DNA of 38,413 bases from positions 1 through 38,413 of the IMG/VR virus record IMGVR_UViG_3300044712_000401; one strand, given 5' to 3'. Both the position numbers and the translations under genes were made by a program. The DNA comes from a virus. The notes under the pieces are model-generated. The model did no database searches, was not told where the DNA came from, and worked only from the letters and a program-made list of their open reading frames with translations. Position 1 is the stretch's first letter. Every line of letters starts with the position of its first letter. Positions 1 through 8,385 of this stretch are shown here, in pieces.

Positions 1-38
1 CCAAGATAAACCCATAGTAAAATTTCAAGCCCTGTCAT
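1..38 (-). CDS. 5' part of a 54-aa coiled-coil protein that spans the window ends
   Basis: An ATG at 38-36 opens a frame that is still open at base 1. Joined to base 38413 it continues without a break into the frame ending at 38287, giving exactly 55 codons including the stop. The N-terminal part is hydrophobic (LEILLWVYLGL); the rest is a charged coiled coil. A GAG-containing Shine-Dalgarno lies between the preceding gene's stop and this ATG. The function is unknown. It is the first gene of the lysis cassette and could be a small lysis or structural accessory protein. Confidence 0.6.
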   Translation of the reverse strand, partial: MTGLEILLWVYL

Positions 39-42
39 TTTC

Positions 43-342
43 TCATTCCTCATCCGTGATTTCTTGAATCAGAAGCGCGACCAAATCAGGAAGGTCAGCA
101 GCTTTGAGCTTCTTCCCCTTGGCCGCTCTTATTAAGTCACGGCGAGCCTGTTTCGCTTCTTTACGTTTAACTTTCCCTACCGCTTCATCAGTGGTATCTG
201 CGATATCGATCGTGTACTCGCCAACATTACCCCACGCGAGATTTGATTCGCATTCAGACACCCACTGAGTCGCATCGCTATCTTCAAGCTCAGCCTGGTA
301 TGCAATGCCAGTGATGTGATTGTTTACTGTAATGCGTTTCAT
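43..342 (-). CDS. Hypothetical protein after the tail-fibre gene
   Basis: This is a 99-residue acidic/basic protein directly downstream of the large fibre gene, with only a few bases between them. I do not recognise a family. The N-terminal half looks beta-rich. The C-terminal half has a Lys/Arg-rich helix followed by a Leu/Glu helix. A small gene immediately after a tail-fibre gene is often a fibre assembly partner, but that is inference from position only. Confidence 0.65.
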   Translation of the reverse strand: MKRITVNNHITGIAYQAELEDSDATQWVSECESNLAWGNVGEYTIDIADTTDEAVGKVKRKEAKQARRDLIRAAKGKKLKAADLPDLVALLIQEITDEE

Positions 343-344
343 AT

Positions 345-2240
345 TTAGTCCCCAATACGAACGATAGACGCATAGTTATAAGCAGCAGATGCAGCTAGGC
401 TTAGAGAGGCCCCACTGTTTTGGTAAACACCAATCTGTACATAGTCGTTTAGAGCCAAGCGATAATGCGTATCAAAGTGCGCACCAATTTGCTCGGCGTG
501 AGTCGTTTGAGATATATTGTAAACGTTGAGGGCGGTAGCGCCGTTAACGTACAAAATGATGATTACGCCCTCACCAGCTGCCCAACCTCCGCCGCTAGCA
601 AACAACATCGAGGCAGAGATGTGGTAAAGACCTGGGCGATCAACGGTAAATTTCCATGATGTCCCAGTTCCAGAGACGTTGCCTGTATAGTCAAACGCCT
701 TTGTCCCGAAATCTATGACCGTTCCAGATGCGTATGGGATTGACTGACCAGCCGCAGTTGTACAGCGTGTGCCTACCATGGTATCGTCAGAAATAATTCT
801 CCAATTAGATCCATCTGACGCAATTGATACAGCGCTATTGAGTCCACCAAGTTTAATTGTCGCAAGGCCGTCAATTGTCTCTGTTGAGTTACCATCGATA
901 GTTAGGACGTTTGTGCTGGAGTCCGTTTTCTTAATTCTAAGGACCTTGCCGGTGTTTCCGACAGCTGTATGTAAGCTGAGCGTCCACGCACCACCAGATG
1001 CATCACACAAAATCACGTCGTCGGATGTTGTAGCTGTGTAGGTTGTTGTCTTTGAAACAACAGAAAGAATTCCAGGAGCCGTCCACTTCATACCGGAGCT
1101 TTGAGTCGAGTCAGACTGTAGAATCTGCCCGTTTGTCCCAACTGCCAGCCGAACCAAACCAGATGCGCCGCGAGCAACCAAATCGCCCGTTGTCGTTAGA
1201 AGACTTGGAACATCAGCAGCAGCTGCACTTGTGGCCGACGCCGCAGCTGCCGTCGCACTATTTGCTGCATTCGTCGCTTGCGTTGTTGCCGTGGTCGCCG
1301 AGTTCGCGGCGTTTGTCGCACTTGTGGAGGCGTTTGAAGCACTCGTGCTTGCAGCGGATGCACTATTCGAAGCGTTCGTTGCAGATGTTGAGGCTGCAGA
1401 TGCCGAATTGGCCGCATTTGTCGCCGATGTCGATGCTGCGCTTGCTGAGTTAGAGGCGTTCGTTGCCTGAGTTGTTGCATTCGATGCACTGGACGCTGCG
1501 GCTGTAGCCGAGCTTGCTGCATTTGTCGCACTTGTGGAGGCGGAGCTTGCGCTCGACGAAGCATTCGTTGCTGAGGTCGATGCAGATGAAGCCGACGCTG
1601 CGGCGTCTTGAGCATGTTTCTTTGCAGAATACTCCCCACCACTTACGGCACCAGTGGTTTTAGTCGCCCAATCACTCGCGAGAGAAGCACTGCTAGCGGC
1701 ATTTGTGGCGCTCGTCCCGGCAGCCGTTTCCGAAATTGCAGCGTTCGCTGCCGATGCCGCCGCATTCGTCGCTTGAGTCGTCGCTGTCGACGCCGAGGTT
1801 GATGCGCTCGATGCAGAGCTAGCGGCGTTAGTCGCGCTAGTCGATGCCGCTGCGGCTGAGCCAGAGGCTGATGTAGCGCTTGATGCGGCATTGGCCTCTG
1901 ATGTTGCCGCTGCGGCCTGCGCGGTTTGAGCATCAGCAATCGCTTGAGCCAAAGTTGTAGAATCGGTCTGAGTTACAACGAAACTATCAATCGACCAAAT
2001 CTGAACGTCGTTAGCATCTTTAAGAACGAGCTTGTAGGCTTGAGCGCTTAGATAAATTAGCGCCTCACCTCGAGCGTTTAAGACAACTGGGTTTGCGTTT
2101 GGAACGCTACCCGCCTTGTCTGCATATGTTGTAAGTGGGACCGATGACCCGGCTTTGTAGGAATATAGCTTCCCACCAGCCAAGGGATCACCGTTATCAT
2201 CAAAAAACTGCTGCCTGGGCCATGGGAGAATTTCCGCCAT
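345..2240 (-). CDS. Tail fibre with Ala/Ser/Thr repeats and C1q-like tip
   Basis: A 631-residue receptor-binding fibre. Residues 1-90 form a virion-attachment module (RQQFFDDNGDPLAGGKLYSY) shared with the second fibre gene at 6597-8090. Residues about 95-345 are low-complexity Ala/Ser/Thr/Asn repeats of the phage tail-fibre repeat type (units like SATNAANSASAAST), probably a long trimeric stalk. Residues about 490-631 resemble a C1q/TNF-like jelly roll, with a PGLYHISA strand and the spacing of aromatic strands expected of that fold. A palindrome and a 52-nt gap separate it from the upstream ejection gene, so it may have its own regulated start. Functional assignment is strong; the C1q call is by eye. 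Confidence 0.88.
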   Translation of the reverse strand: MAEILPWPRQQFFDDNGDPLAGGKLYSYKAGSSVPLTTYADKAGSVPNANPVVLNARGEALIYLSAQAYKLVLKDANDVQIWSIDSFVVTQTDSTTLAQAIADAQTAQAAAATSEANAASSATSASGSAAAASTSATNAASSASSASTSASTATTQATNAAASAANAAISETAAGTSATNAASSASLASDWATKTTGAVSGGEYSAKKHAQDAAASASSASTSATNASSSASSASTSATNAASSATAAASSASNATTQATNASNSASAASTSATNAANSASAASTSATNASNSASAASTSASNASTSATNAANSATTATTQATNAANSATAAAASATSAAAADVPSLLTTTGDLVARGASGLVRLAVGTNGQILQSDSTQSSGMKWTAPGILSVVSKTTTYTATTSDDVILCDASGGAWTLSLHTAVGNTGKVLRIKKTDSSTNVLTIDGNSTETIDGLATIKLGGLNSAVSIASDGSNWRIISDDTMVGTRCTTAAGQSIPYASGTVIDFGTKAFDYTGNVSGTGTSWKFTVDRPGLYHISASMLFASGGGWAAGEGVIIILYVNGATALNVYNISQTTHAEQIGAHFDTHYRLALNDYVQIGVYQNSGASLSLAASAAYNYASIVRIGD

Positions 2241-2264
2241 GGCTTTAAGTCTTTGGCCCTACCC

Positions 2265-2284
2265 GGTAAACTGCAAAGTTTACC
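2265..2284. promoter_or_regulatory. 20-bp palindrome, copy 1
   Basis: GGTAAACTGCAAAGTTTACC: two 8-bp arms around GCAA. It starts 24 nt upstream of the fibre ATG. Near-identical copies occur at 15795-15814 and 18765-18784. It is probably an operator or a 5'-leader stem. No T-run follows on either strand, so it is not an intrinsic terminator. Confidence 0.6.
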
Positions 2285-2292
2285 TGAGACTC

Positions 2293-4308
2293 TTACTCAA
2301 GCTCAGTCTTAAGTTTCGCAATAACAGATTGCATTGCTTTTGACCCAGGCTTTAGGTCCGACGCCGCAAGGAAAAGTCTTTTTGCCCTCGAACTTCGCAT
2401 AAGTTCGTCTTTTTTGGCTTCAATTACAGCGCCAAACTCAGGATCAACCGACGCCTGAATTTTGTTAAACCCATCGTTCGTCCACTTCGGAATCCCCCTA
2501 ATTGGCGTCTCGACTCTTGGATATGGCCCATCTTTGTACGACCCATCTGACTCGCGATCGATCTCACTTGAGTTGCTAGCAACGTCGCCATTTGATTTAA
2601 CGACGGTGCGAAGTGGTGAACGGCGAACGCTTGCGGCACTAGCCGCCGCGCGCCCAGTTCCAGATGGAGCTTGCGGAATTACTGATGATGCTCCTTTGCC
2701 GACCACTTGGCCTGCTCTTGAGATCGCACGACCGGCCTCGATGCCATACTTGAGTGCGGCAGGAGATGTAGCAGCGGTTCCAATTATCCCCCCGACAGGG
2801 CCGCCAACAATTGTACCCACACCGCCGCCAGTCATCATTCGAGCAACCGCTTTCCCGGTCGAATCAACCGGCAAAAGCTGCGTGTCATTGAAGCTGCGAG
2901 CTGCCGCAAGATTCTCGGCTTGATGAACAGCGTTGCCGCCTGTAATTTCATCGACGGACTGAAGGTATTTAAGGTTTCTAGGATTGCTACCAGATCCGGC
3001 AGCCAGAAGCGCTGACTCAGATCGCCCGGCGCGAATCAGGTTTTTATTAATTCCTTCCTCGATTATATGAAGGCGGCGGAGCTGATCGTTTGCTGCCTTA
3101 ATCTCTGGTGCAGCTTCATTGAGAAGCCTCCGTGCCTCGGCAGCTGCACCCTTTGATGCTTTTGCTGCCAGGTCGCCTTTTGGGAATATGCGCGAGCCAT
3201 TGTTGTAGCTTGGCTTTGCGATCGCCTGTAGCTCTTCTTTAATGTCATTGAGTGTATTGAGGCCAACACGACCAGCATCATCTATCGAGCCAGCGACCAG
3301 GTCGCGCAAGTTTTTTAGTTCGTTTATTTCATCAGGTCGAAATCGAGCCGTTACATCTCCGACAGATGAAATTACATCGTCGATCTTTTGAAGCATTGGT
3401 CTGGCATCAACCGCCGTATTGGCGTATTTCTCACTTTTTAGAGCCGCTCCAATCTGTCCACCAAGCTTTTGACGCGCTACTTGAACATCACGAGAAATGC
3501 TCTCTCGAACAGTATCTGCGGCATCAGAGATATTACCGCCAGATTCGGATATCATCTTTTTTACTTCGTCAGCGCGAGTGGCATAGGTCGAAATCTCTTT
3601 TTCGCTTACGCCAGTCAGTCCGCTCGCAACCTTCTTTGCACCTGACTTAATCCCGCTCCATACGGCTGGAGCGACTTTGCTTGCAGCATTAAAGCCTGTC
3701 TGGACCGCTGCGCCCGTTAGCGCACCAGTGCCGATCATTTGAAGACCTTCGCCGACAGAATCAGCATGCCCAAGCGCCTGAGACCCGCCCGTAATAGCGC
3801 CGATTTTCGCAGCCTGCCCAGCGCCTTTAAGTAGGCCTCCGCCAGCCTGAAGTCCTTTCGCGGCCATAAGTGGAGCGGTCATCACAGCGCCACCGATATC
3901 TCCAGCCATTACTAGTCCAGGACGGCGAGTTTGAAGATCCGCCTCTTCTGTCTGCGCCTCGCCTCTTGCCTCTTTGAATCCTGAGGTGAATGCGCCGGCA
4001 GCGCCCTTAAGCTTATCTGTGAACGATTCATTCGTGTCGCGCTCAAGGCGCCCAATCGTCTTACCGACTGCGCCACCAACGCCAGCTACGAACGGGCGCG
4101 CGCCAAAGAGAACGCCGCGTTCCGCAGCTACCGCAACATCCTTAAGCCCATCGTTCTCTTGACTCTGCGCTGGCGCTCTCAGCGGCTCCCAAGCATCCTG
4201 TCCGACCTTTTGATAAATCGTGCCGTCTTTCGCCGCCCGTGTAACAGGAGCCCACTCATCCGGCCCGACTTGCTTATAGAACGTTCCGTCTTTGGCTTGT
4301 CTTTCCAT
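2293..4308 (-). CDS. Large ejection / internal virion protein (gp16/gp20 position)
   Basis: A 671-residue protein in the place where P22-like phages encode their last DNA-ejection proteins. The start is the ATG overlapping the previous gene's stop (TAATG); a GTG 12 nt upstream would overlap that gene more and has no ribosome site. Residues 5-21 and 26-42 are a tandem repeat (AKDGTFYKQVGPDEW, then AKDGTIYQKVGQDAW). Gly/Ala-rich hydrophobic stretches near residues 130-205 and again around 490-540 are the kind seen in proteins that enter membranes during DNA delivery, separated by helical and coiled regions. No enzyme motif is visible. The call rests on gene order, size and composition. Confidence 0.65.
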   Translation of the reverse strand: MERQAKDGTFYKQVGPDEWAPVTRAAKDGTIYQKVGQDAWEPLRAPAQSQENDGLKDVAVAAERGVLFGARPFVAGVGGAVGKTIGRLERDTNESFTDKLKGAAGAFTSGFKEARGEAQTEEADLQTRRPGLVMAGDIGGAVMTAPLMAAKGLQAGGGLLKGAGQAAKIGAITGGSQALGHADSVGEGLQMIGTGALTGAAVQTGFNAASKVAPAVWSGIKSGAKKVASGLTGVSEKEISTYATRADEVKKMISESGGNISDAADTVRESISRDVQVARQKLGGQIGAALKSEKYANTAVDARPMLQKIDDVISSVGDVTARFRPDEINELKNLRDLVAGSIDDAGRVGLNTLNDIKEELQAIAKPSYNNGSRIFPKGDLAAKASKGAAAEARRLLNEAAPEIKAANDQLRRLHIIEEGINKNLIRAGRSESALLAAGSGSNPRNLKYLQSVDEITGGNAVHQAENLAAARSFNDTQLLPVDSTGKAVARMMTGGGVGTIVGGPVGGIIGTAATSPAALKYGIEAGRAISRAGQVVGKGASSVIPQAPSGTGRAAASAASVRRSPLRTVVKSNGDVASNSSEIDRESDGSYKDGPYPRVETPIRGIPKWTNDGFNKIQASVDPEFGAVIEAKKDELMRSSRAKRLFLAASDLKPGSKAMQSVIAKLKTELE

Positions 4309-5408
4309 TAGTCGGCCCACTCAATTTGATTGGTTTTGAACGTCTGCCTTGTGCCAGCTTGAGCTTCACTCATACCCCAGCCGCCACCTGCGCCAGCACC
4401 TCGGCCTGGTTGTCTCGGAGGCGTTTGAGCGACGCCTGATCGCCCACCCTGAAAGCCATACAGCGAGCCCCCCATGCGCTCAAAGTAAGAACCTTTCGCG
4501 TCCTTAGCATCTGCCTTTGCGGATAGATCCCCAACAAGGCGCTCAAGGCGCGCGACGTTGTTCTCTGTCGAGTCAGCCTCGTTCCATGTGTTCTTGATGA
4601 TTCTCTCGCCCTCTTTCTCTGTGAACTGAGCGCCAAGGATTGCGCGGAGGCTATTCATCACTGTTGATTGAACGTCGGCGCGAGCCCTAAGAACCGATTC
4701 CGAAGTCATGCGGTCCGGGAATGCCCCAGTAAGACCGCCAGTCGTTACAGATCCATTCTTAAGTCCGCCGATCACATTTTGAAGCTTATTAATCTCCGAG
4801 CGCGCTGTATTTGCACCGCCAGAAGTCCACTCGTTATGATCTTTCGCAAACTCGCGATCAAAAGTCTTCTGGCCCTCTGTCAATTTCATGTCAGCGGAGC
4901 CCGACTTGCCGCTTGCTTCAGCGTTCATCTTGCTAGCTTCAGACTGAAGCTTTTTGATCTGAGCCTCCTGAACCTTGCGATCCATAGCCTCTTTCTGTTG
5001 AGCCTGTTGATGCTTCTGATAATAGAAGTTCGCCATCGGCTGAGCTGCTTCGAACGATTCAGGCAGCTCATTTGGATTTGCCATCCCAGCGCTGATTTGG
5101 CCGTCTCGCCACTTCGCATACTCCGCTTGTCGCGCCTGAGGATCATTCATCGAGAAGAGTCCGCCAGCGGTTTCACCGAGCGACTGATAAAGCCCAGAGC
5201 GACGCTTTCTCTGAAGGTCCGCCTGCTCTGAATCAAACGCCGTCTGCTGCCTTTGAGCCGCCTGCTGTTGCAACGCAAACTGCTCTTCTTGCATCTTGCG
5301 CTGCTTGATATTGTTCGCTATCTCAAGGCCCTGCTGAATGCCTTGGCCAAGAGCCGCAAGCCCCGTTCCACCGCGAAAGTTCTGATACATGCTTGTGTCA
5401 AATGGCAT
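4308..5408 (-). CDS. Ejection protein with Gln-rich coil (source of the decoy-like N-terminus)
   Basis: A 366-residue virion protein between the gp7-like gene and the large ejection gene. Residues 4-32 begin DTSMY and contain GG, GL, QGI, QG and IAN at fixed spacing. This block recurs in the exported 156-aa protein at 35899-36369. Residues 33-75 are a Gln-rich coiled coil. Residues about 200-310 contain the conserved phage block LRAILGAQFTEKEGERI, typical of phage structural/DNA-injection proteins. The C-terminus is Gly/Ala/Gln rich. It is coupled to its neighbours by short spacing and a stop-start overlap. It probably travels in the capsid and leaves with the DNA. Confidence 0.7.
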   Translation of the reverse strand: MPFDTSMYQNFRGGTGLAALGQGIQQGLEIANNIKQRKMQEEQFALQQQAAQRQQTAFDSEQADLQRKRRSGLYQSLGETAGGLFSMNDPQARQAEYAKWRDGQISAGMANPNELPESFEAAQPMANFYYQKHQQAQQKEAMDRKVQEAQIKKLQSEASKMNAEASGKSGSADMKLTEGQKTFDREFAKDHNEWTSGGANTARSEINKLQNVIGGLKNGSVTTGGLTGAFPDRMTSESVLRARADVQSTVMNSLRAILGAQFTEKEGERIIKNTWNEADSTENNVARLERLVGDLSAKADAKDAKGSYFERMGGSLYGFQGGRSGVAQTPPRQPGRGAGAGGGWGMSEAQAGTRQTFKTNQIEWAD

Positions 5409-5411
5409 ATG

Positions 5412-6251
5412 TCACCCCGCCATCATTGCAAGGCCAAGGCTTGCAAGCTTTTGAAGGTTGATTGTTTTAACGCCGTCCTTTTCTTCAACCACAGTGCGAC
5501 CAAGCTTCGATTTTTCGAGGTCCTGCGCCATCACGCCGGCCCACTCTCCTTCACCATATTTCTCGTCTTTGTACTTAAATGAGTATGGTTTGAGAGCCTT
5601 CTTGAACTCGCCGAGGTCTTTCTTCGAGATTGGTTCGATGTCTTTTTTAACACGCTTGTCGCTAAAGAAAGCGGACGCGCCCATGCCAAGAAGCTGCATC
5701 TGAGCGGCATCAGCATTTGCTTGCCCCTGTGCGTGTGCCATTTGCCCAGCAGCATATGAGTTGCCGAGTCCAGTAGAGATGCCTGCCATTTGGTTGCCGT
5801 AGTTTTGAGCTGCGCCTTGAAGGCCACTAAGTGCATTTGCGCCGAGGCCTGCAAGGCCAGATAGCCTGCCGTATTCTCGGTTATAAACGTTTCCATACTC
5901 TTGGCTGGCCATGTTTTGACCGTAGTTCGCAAGCGCTTTAAGAGTCGCGCCAGATTGGTTCAACCCACGAGCCGCCGCTGAGCCTTGAACCGACTTGAGG
6001 CCCTGATCCAATCGGAACTGATAACCAGGATCGGTTTGCCAGTTCTTCATGAAGTCGCCTGGCCCATTGGCAAGCGATGTCATCGCTGCTTGGCCAGTCT
6101 GAAGCCAAGGTTGAGCGTATTGTTGTTGTTGCTCCCACATTTTGCCTAGATCGCGCTTTGCTTCTCCAGCGGATCCAGCTTGGGCCGCAATTCCGGCATC
6201 AATACGGCTGCCACCATAATCTCCAGTAATGGCTCTAACAAGACCTCCCAC
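5412..6251 (-). CDS. gp7-like DNA-transfer protein with C-terminal S74-type chaperone domain
   Basis: A 279-residue protein. The central segment (PGYQFRLDQGLKSVQGSAAA, then repeated YGN and Gly/Ala helices) is typical of P22 gp7-like DNA-transfer proteins. The last about 80 residues begin FSDKRVKKDI and contain GVMAQDLEK, the signature of the peptidase S74 / intramolecular chaperone domain, with the Ser of SDKR at the expected self-cleavage site. That domain is usually carried by tailspikes and fibres. The start is GTG, chosen because AAGGAGGT lies 6 nt upstream inside the end of the previous gene. The first half is Gln/Tyr rich. Confidence 0.8.
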   Translation of the reverse strand: MGGLVRAITGDYGGSRIDAGIAAQAGSAGEAKRDLGKMWEQQQQYAQPWLQTGQAAMTSLANGPGDFMKNWQTDPGYQFRLDQGLKSVQGSAAARGLNQSGATLKALANYGQNMASQEYGNVYNREYGRLSGLAGLGANALSGLQGAAQNYGNQMAGISTGLGNSYAAGQMAHAQGQANADAAQMQLLGMGASAFFSDKRVKKDIEPISKKDLGEFKKALKPYSFKYKDEKYGEGEWAGVMAQDLEKSKLGRTVVEEKDGVKTINLQKLASLGLAMMAG

Positions 6252-6252
6252 C

Positions 6253-6600
6253 TCAAACCTCCTTCATAATCAACAGCACATCGTTGTTCGCGGAACAGAC
6301 TCTGAAGCCACGCTTTAACACCGCCTTGAGCGTCCGCATCGCTCCGACATCAGCTAGGTGAATAGTCGCAGTCACGACCTTGCATCCATCTGATTGCGCA
6401 GTAACAAAGAGGTGCCTCAATAAATCCGAAAACGCTGAAGAGCCGCGCTCCGCCTCACGCACATAGCCTTCCGCAATGAAGCACTCCTCGTTGATGACCT
6501 TGAAGACAAGAAAACCACGCTCATCTTCGATGATCCGCTTTCCTTCACGTTCATTGATGTAGTCATAAAAGAGCGTGTTCTGAATCACAGATAACCTCAC
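6253..6600 (-). CDS. GNAT-acetyltransferase-like virion-region protein
   Basis: A 115-residue protein. The pattern of an FLVFKV strand, a central helix (FSDLLRHLFVTAQSDGCK), a strand, then a helix ending in KRGFRVC resembles a reduced GNAT fold (acetyl-CoA-dependent N-acetyltransferase). A clear pyrophosphate-binding loop is not visible, so activity is uncertain. Several short-tailed phages carry acetyltransferase-like proteins next to internal virion genes, which is the position here. It starts at GTG in a GTGA overlap with the stop of the fibre gene. Confidence 0.5.
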   Translation of the reverse strand: MRLSVIQNTLFYDYINEREGKRIIEDERGFLVFKVINEECFIAEGYVREAERGSSAFSDLLRHLFVTAQSDGCKVVTATIHLADVGAMRTLKAVLKRGFRVCSANNDVLLIMKEV

Positions 6601-8090
6601 TGGTTTTCAACGTAGTAAATGTAAACCACACCCGACCCACCTGAGCCGCCGTATGCCGCAGCTTCACCGCCGCCTGAGCCTCCGCCGCCTCCGCCACCAC
6701 CTCCAGTGTTTGCGGCTGCAGAAGAGCCAGTTCTCGCTGAATAGTGACCAGGCCAACCGCCATCTCCACCGGCAGCACCGACGCCAATTCCAGCGCCACC
6801 ACCGCCGCCTGAGCCGCCGACTCCAGACGCACCGCCGCCGACTCCTGAGCTGCCATTTGCGCCACCAGAGGCATAAACAGATTGTGCGCCATATGTGCCA
6901 TTGTATTGCGCAGCCCCACCAGCTCCACCTGGTGACGATGATAAACCATACGACCACGCGTTGGTTCCGCTCGATCCGCCCGATGCACCAGACGCTGGGC
7001 CACCGCCAGTTCCACCTTTAAAAGTAAGAGTGCCGAAGCCTCCAGATACAGTCGTATCGTCACCTGCTGCGCCAGCTGTCGGAGAAACACCTGTGCTTTG
7101 TCCAACGCCAGCGCCACCGCCGCCGCCGATTGTCGCTGTGATAGTCTCGCCAGGAGTGAGCACGACTGGGATTGATCCAAAAGCCCCGCTGCTCCCGCCA
7201 CCACCGCCGCCACCATAGCTTCCGGTTTGACCGCCGCCACCACCGCCACCACCACCGCCTACGGCAGCGATGATGCCACTGTAAACTCCAGCTGGTACAA
7301 TCCATGTTCCACTCGCCGTGATGGATTGCCTTTTCATTTTCGGAAGCACTGACAACTTCGCAGGAGTCACGGCGCTATTTTTAATCTTTGCAGTTTCAAC
7401 AGAATCTGTCGCGAGCTTAGCCGCAGTGACTGCCGTGTCGGAAATCTTTGCTGTGGTGACAGATTGGTCCTGAATTTTGGAGGTACCGACCGAATTATCA
7501 GCCAGTTTCGCATTCGTTACCGCGAGATCTTGGATTTTGACGGTCGAAACGATGCCGTCGCTGAGGCCAGACGAACCGATTGCGCGAATATGACCAACGC
7601 GAACCTCGCCGGCACCGGTCGGAGGAGCGGTATTGAACACGATATCTTGGCCGTCGATCGTGTACTCGCTCGACATATATACGACGCGACTACCGACTGT
7701 CGGTTGAACAACAACGGTGCAGTTCTGAGGGAGTTCAGCATCAACGCCAAGTGCGAAACGAGTCGTTACACCATTCGTTGTGATTGGAACAACGGTCTGG
7801 ATACCGACAGCAGAGCCATTTGCTCCAGTGACATTATCGACGGTCTTAATCAAAACACCGTTGGCGTCGTAAATTGCGAACTTCAACGCCTGAATGCCGA
7901 TGAAAATATCGGCGCATCCTGATGAATCAAGAATGATCGGATTTGTGTTCGGCGTGTAACTCGAATCTTTGTATGTAGCAAGCGGCGTGGTCGTGCCGGC
8001 CTTATATGTGTAGACCTGCCCTCCTGCGAGTGGAGCGCCATTTGCGTCTAAAAATTGTGGTCGAAAATACGGGACAACATCAGCGCCCAT
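6597..8090 (-). CDS. Tail fibre / appendage with Gly-rich C-terminus
   Basis: A 497-residue protein. Residues 1-90 are the same attachment module as in the 345-2240 fibre (RPQFLDANGAPLAGGQVYTY). Residues about 105-170 are a beta domain. Residues about 180-255 are short repeats (TAKI, AAKL, TPAKL) predicted to form a trimeric stalk. The C-terminal 240 residues are extremely Gly rich, with runs of Gly, like the polyglycine-rich tips of some fibres. It lies between the gp10-like hub gene and the ejection genes, where P22 places its tail needle, and overlaps the upstream small gene by 11 nt. Confidence 0.8.
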   Translation of the reverse strand: MGADVVPYFRPQFLDANGAPLAGGQVYTYKAGTTTPLATYKDSSYTPNTNPIILDSSGCADIFIGIQALKFAIYDANGVLIKTVDNVTGANGSAVGIQTVVPITTNGVTTRFALGVDAELPQNCTVVVQPTVGSRVVYMSSEYTIDGQDIVFNTAPPTGAGEVRVGHIRAIGSSGLSDGIVSTVKIQDLAVTNAKLADNSVGTSKIQDQSVTTAKISDTAVTAAKLATDSVETAKIKNSAVTPAKLSVLPKMKRQSITASGTWIVPAGVYSGIIAAVGGGGGGGGGGQTGSYGGGGGGGSSGAFGSIPVVLTPGETITATIGGGGGAGVGQSTGVSPTAGAAGDDTTVSGGFGTLTFKGGTGGGPASGASGGSSGTNAWSYGLSSSPGGAGGAAQYNGTYGAQSVYASGGANGSSGVGGGASGVGGSGGGGGAGIGVGAAGGDGGWPGHYSARTGSSAAANTGGGGGGGGGSGGGEAAAYGGSGGSGVVYIYYVENQ

Positions 8091-8385
8091 AAGTGATCAC
8101 CTCTAGCCAGCCTGATGCTGGAGCTGATGAAAACGTGATTTTGTTTCCGCTCACAGAGTACGCGGCTTTCTTTTGATAGCTTCCGTTAACGAATGCGAGG
8201 GTATGGTTTTTATCTTTCGGCTCACAAGCAAGAGTAAACTCGGTCAGAGCACCGTTTGTCGCAAACTCTTTAACGATGATTTCCTGGCGATTGATAAGAG
8301 CGCGAATAAACAGTTCCCAGGCCTTGGTGAAAAATCCACCTTCAATAACCGGTGTCTTAAATGGTGGATCAAGCCTCGTTGCCAT
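8080..8385 (-). CDS. Small beta-rich tail accessory protein
   Basis: A 101-residue protein between the tail hub and a fibre. The pattern TEFTLACEP...HTLAFVNGSYQ...ITFSSAPASG is the compact beta domain common in fibre stalks, and a related block occurs in the adjacent fibre (residues about 105-170). The N-terminal helix (KAWELFIRALINRQEI) may bind the tail. It starts in a TAATG overlap with the gp10-like gene. It may be a fibre adaptor or the counterpart of the needle; neither is proven. Confidence 0.6.
   Translation of the reverse strand: MATRLDPPFKTPVIEGGFFTKAWELFIRALINRQEIIVKEFATNGALTEFTLACEPKDKNHTLAFVNGSYQKKAAYSVSGNKITFSSAPASGWLEVITYGR

Noticed and set aside
1043-1470. Ala/Val-rich and Gln/Leu-rich frames opposite and beside the fibre repeats
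   Set aside because: They mirror the Ala/Ser/Thr repeat of the fibre gene in other frames.
6563-7305. Trp/Arg- and Ala/Val-rich frames over the poly-Gly fibre tip
   Set aside because: Out-of-frame readings of GGN repeats; composition is not protein-like.
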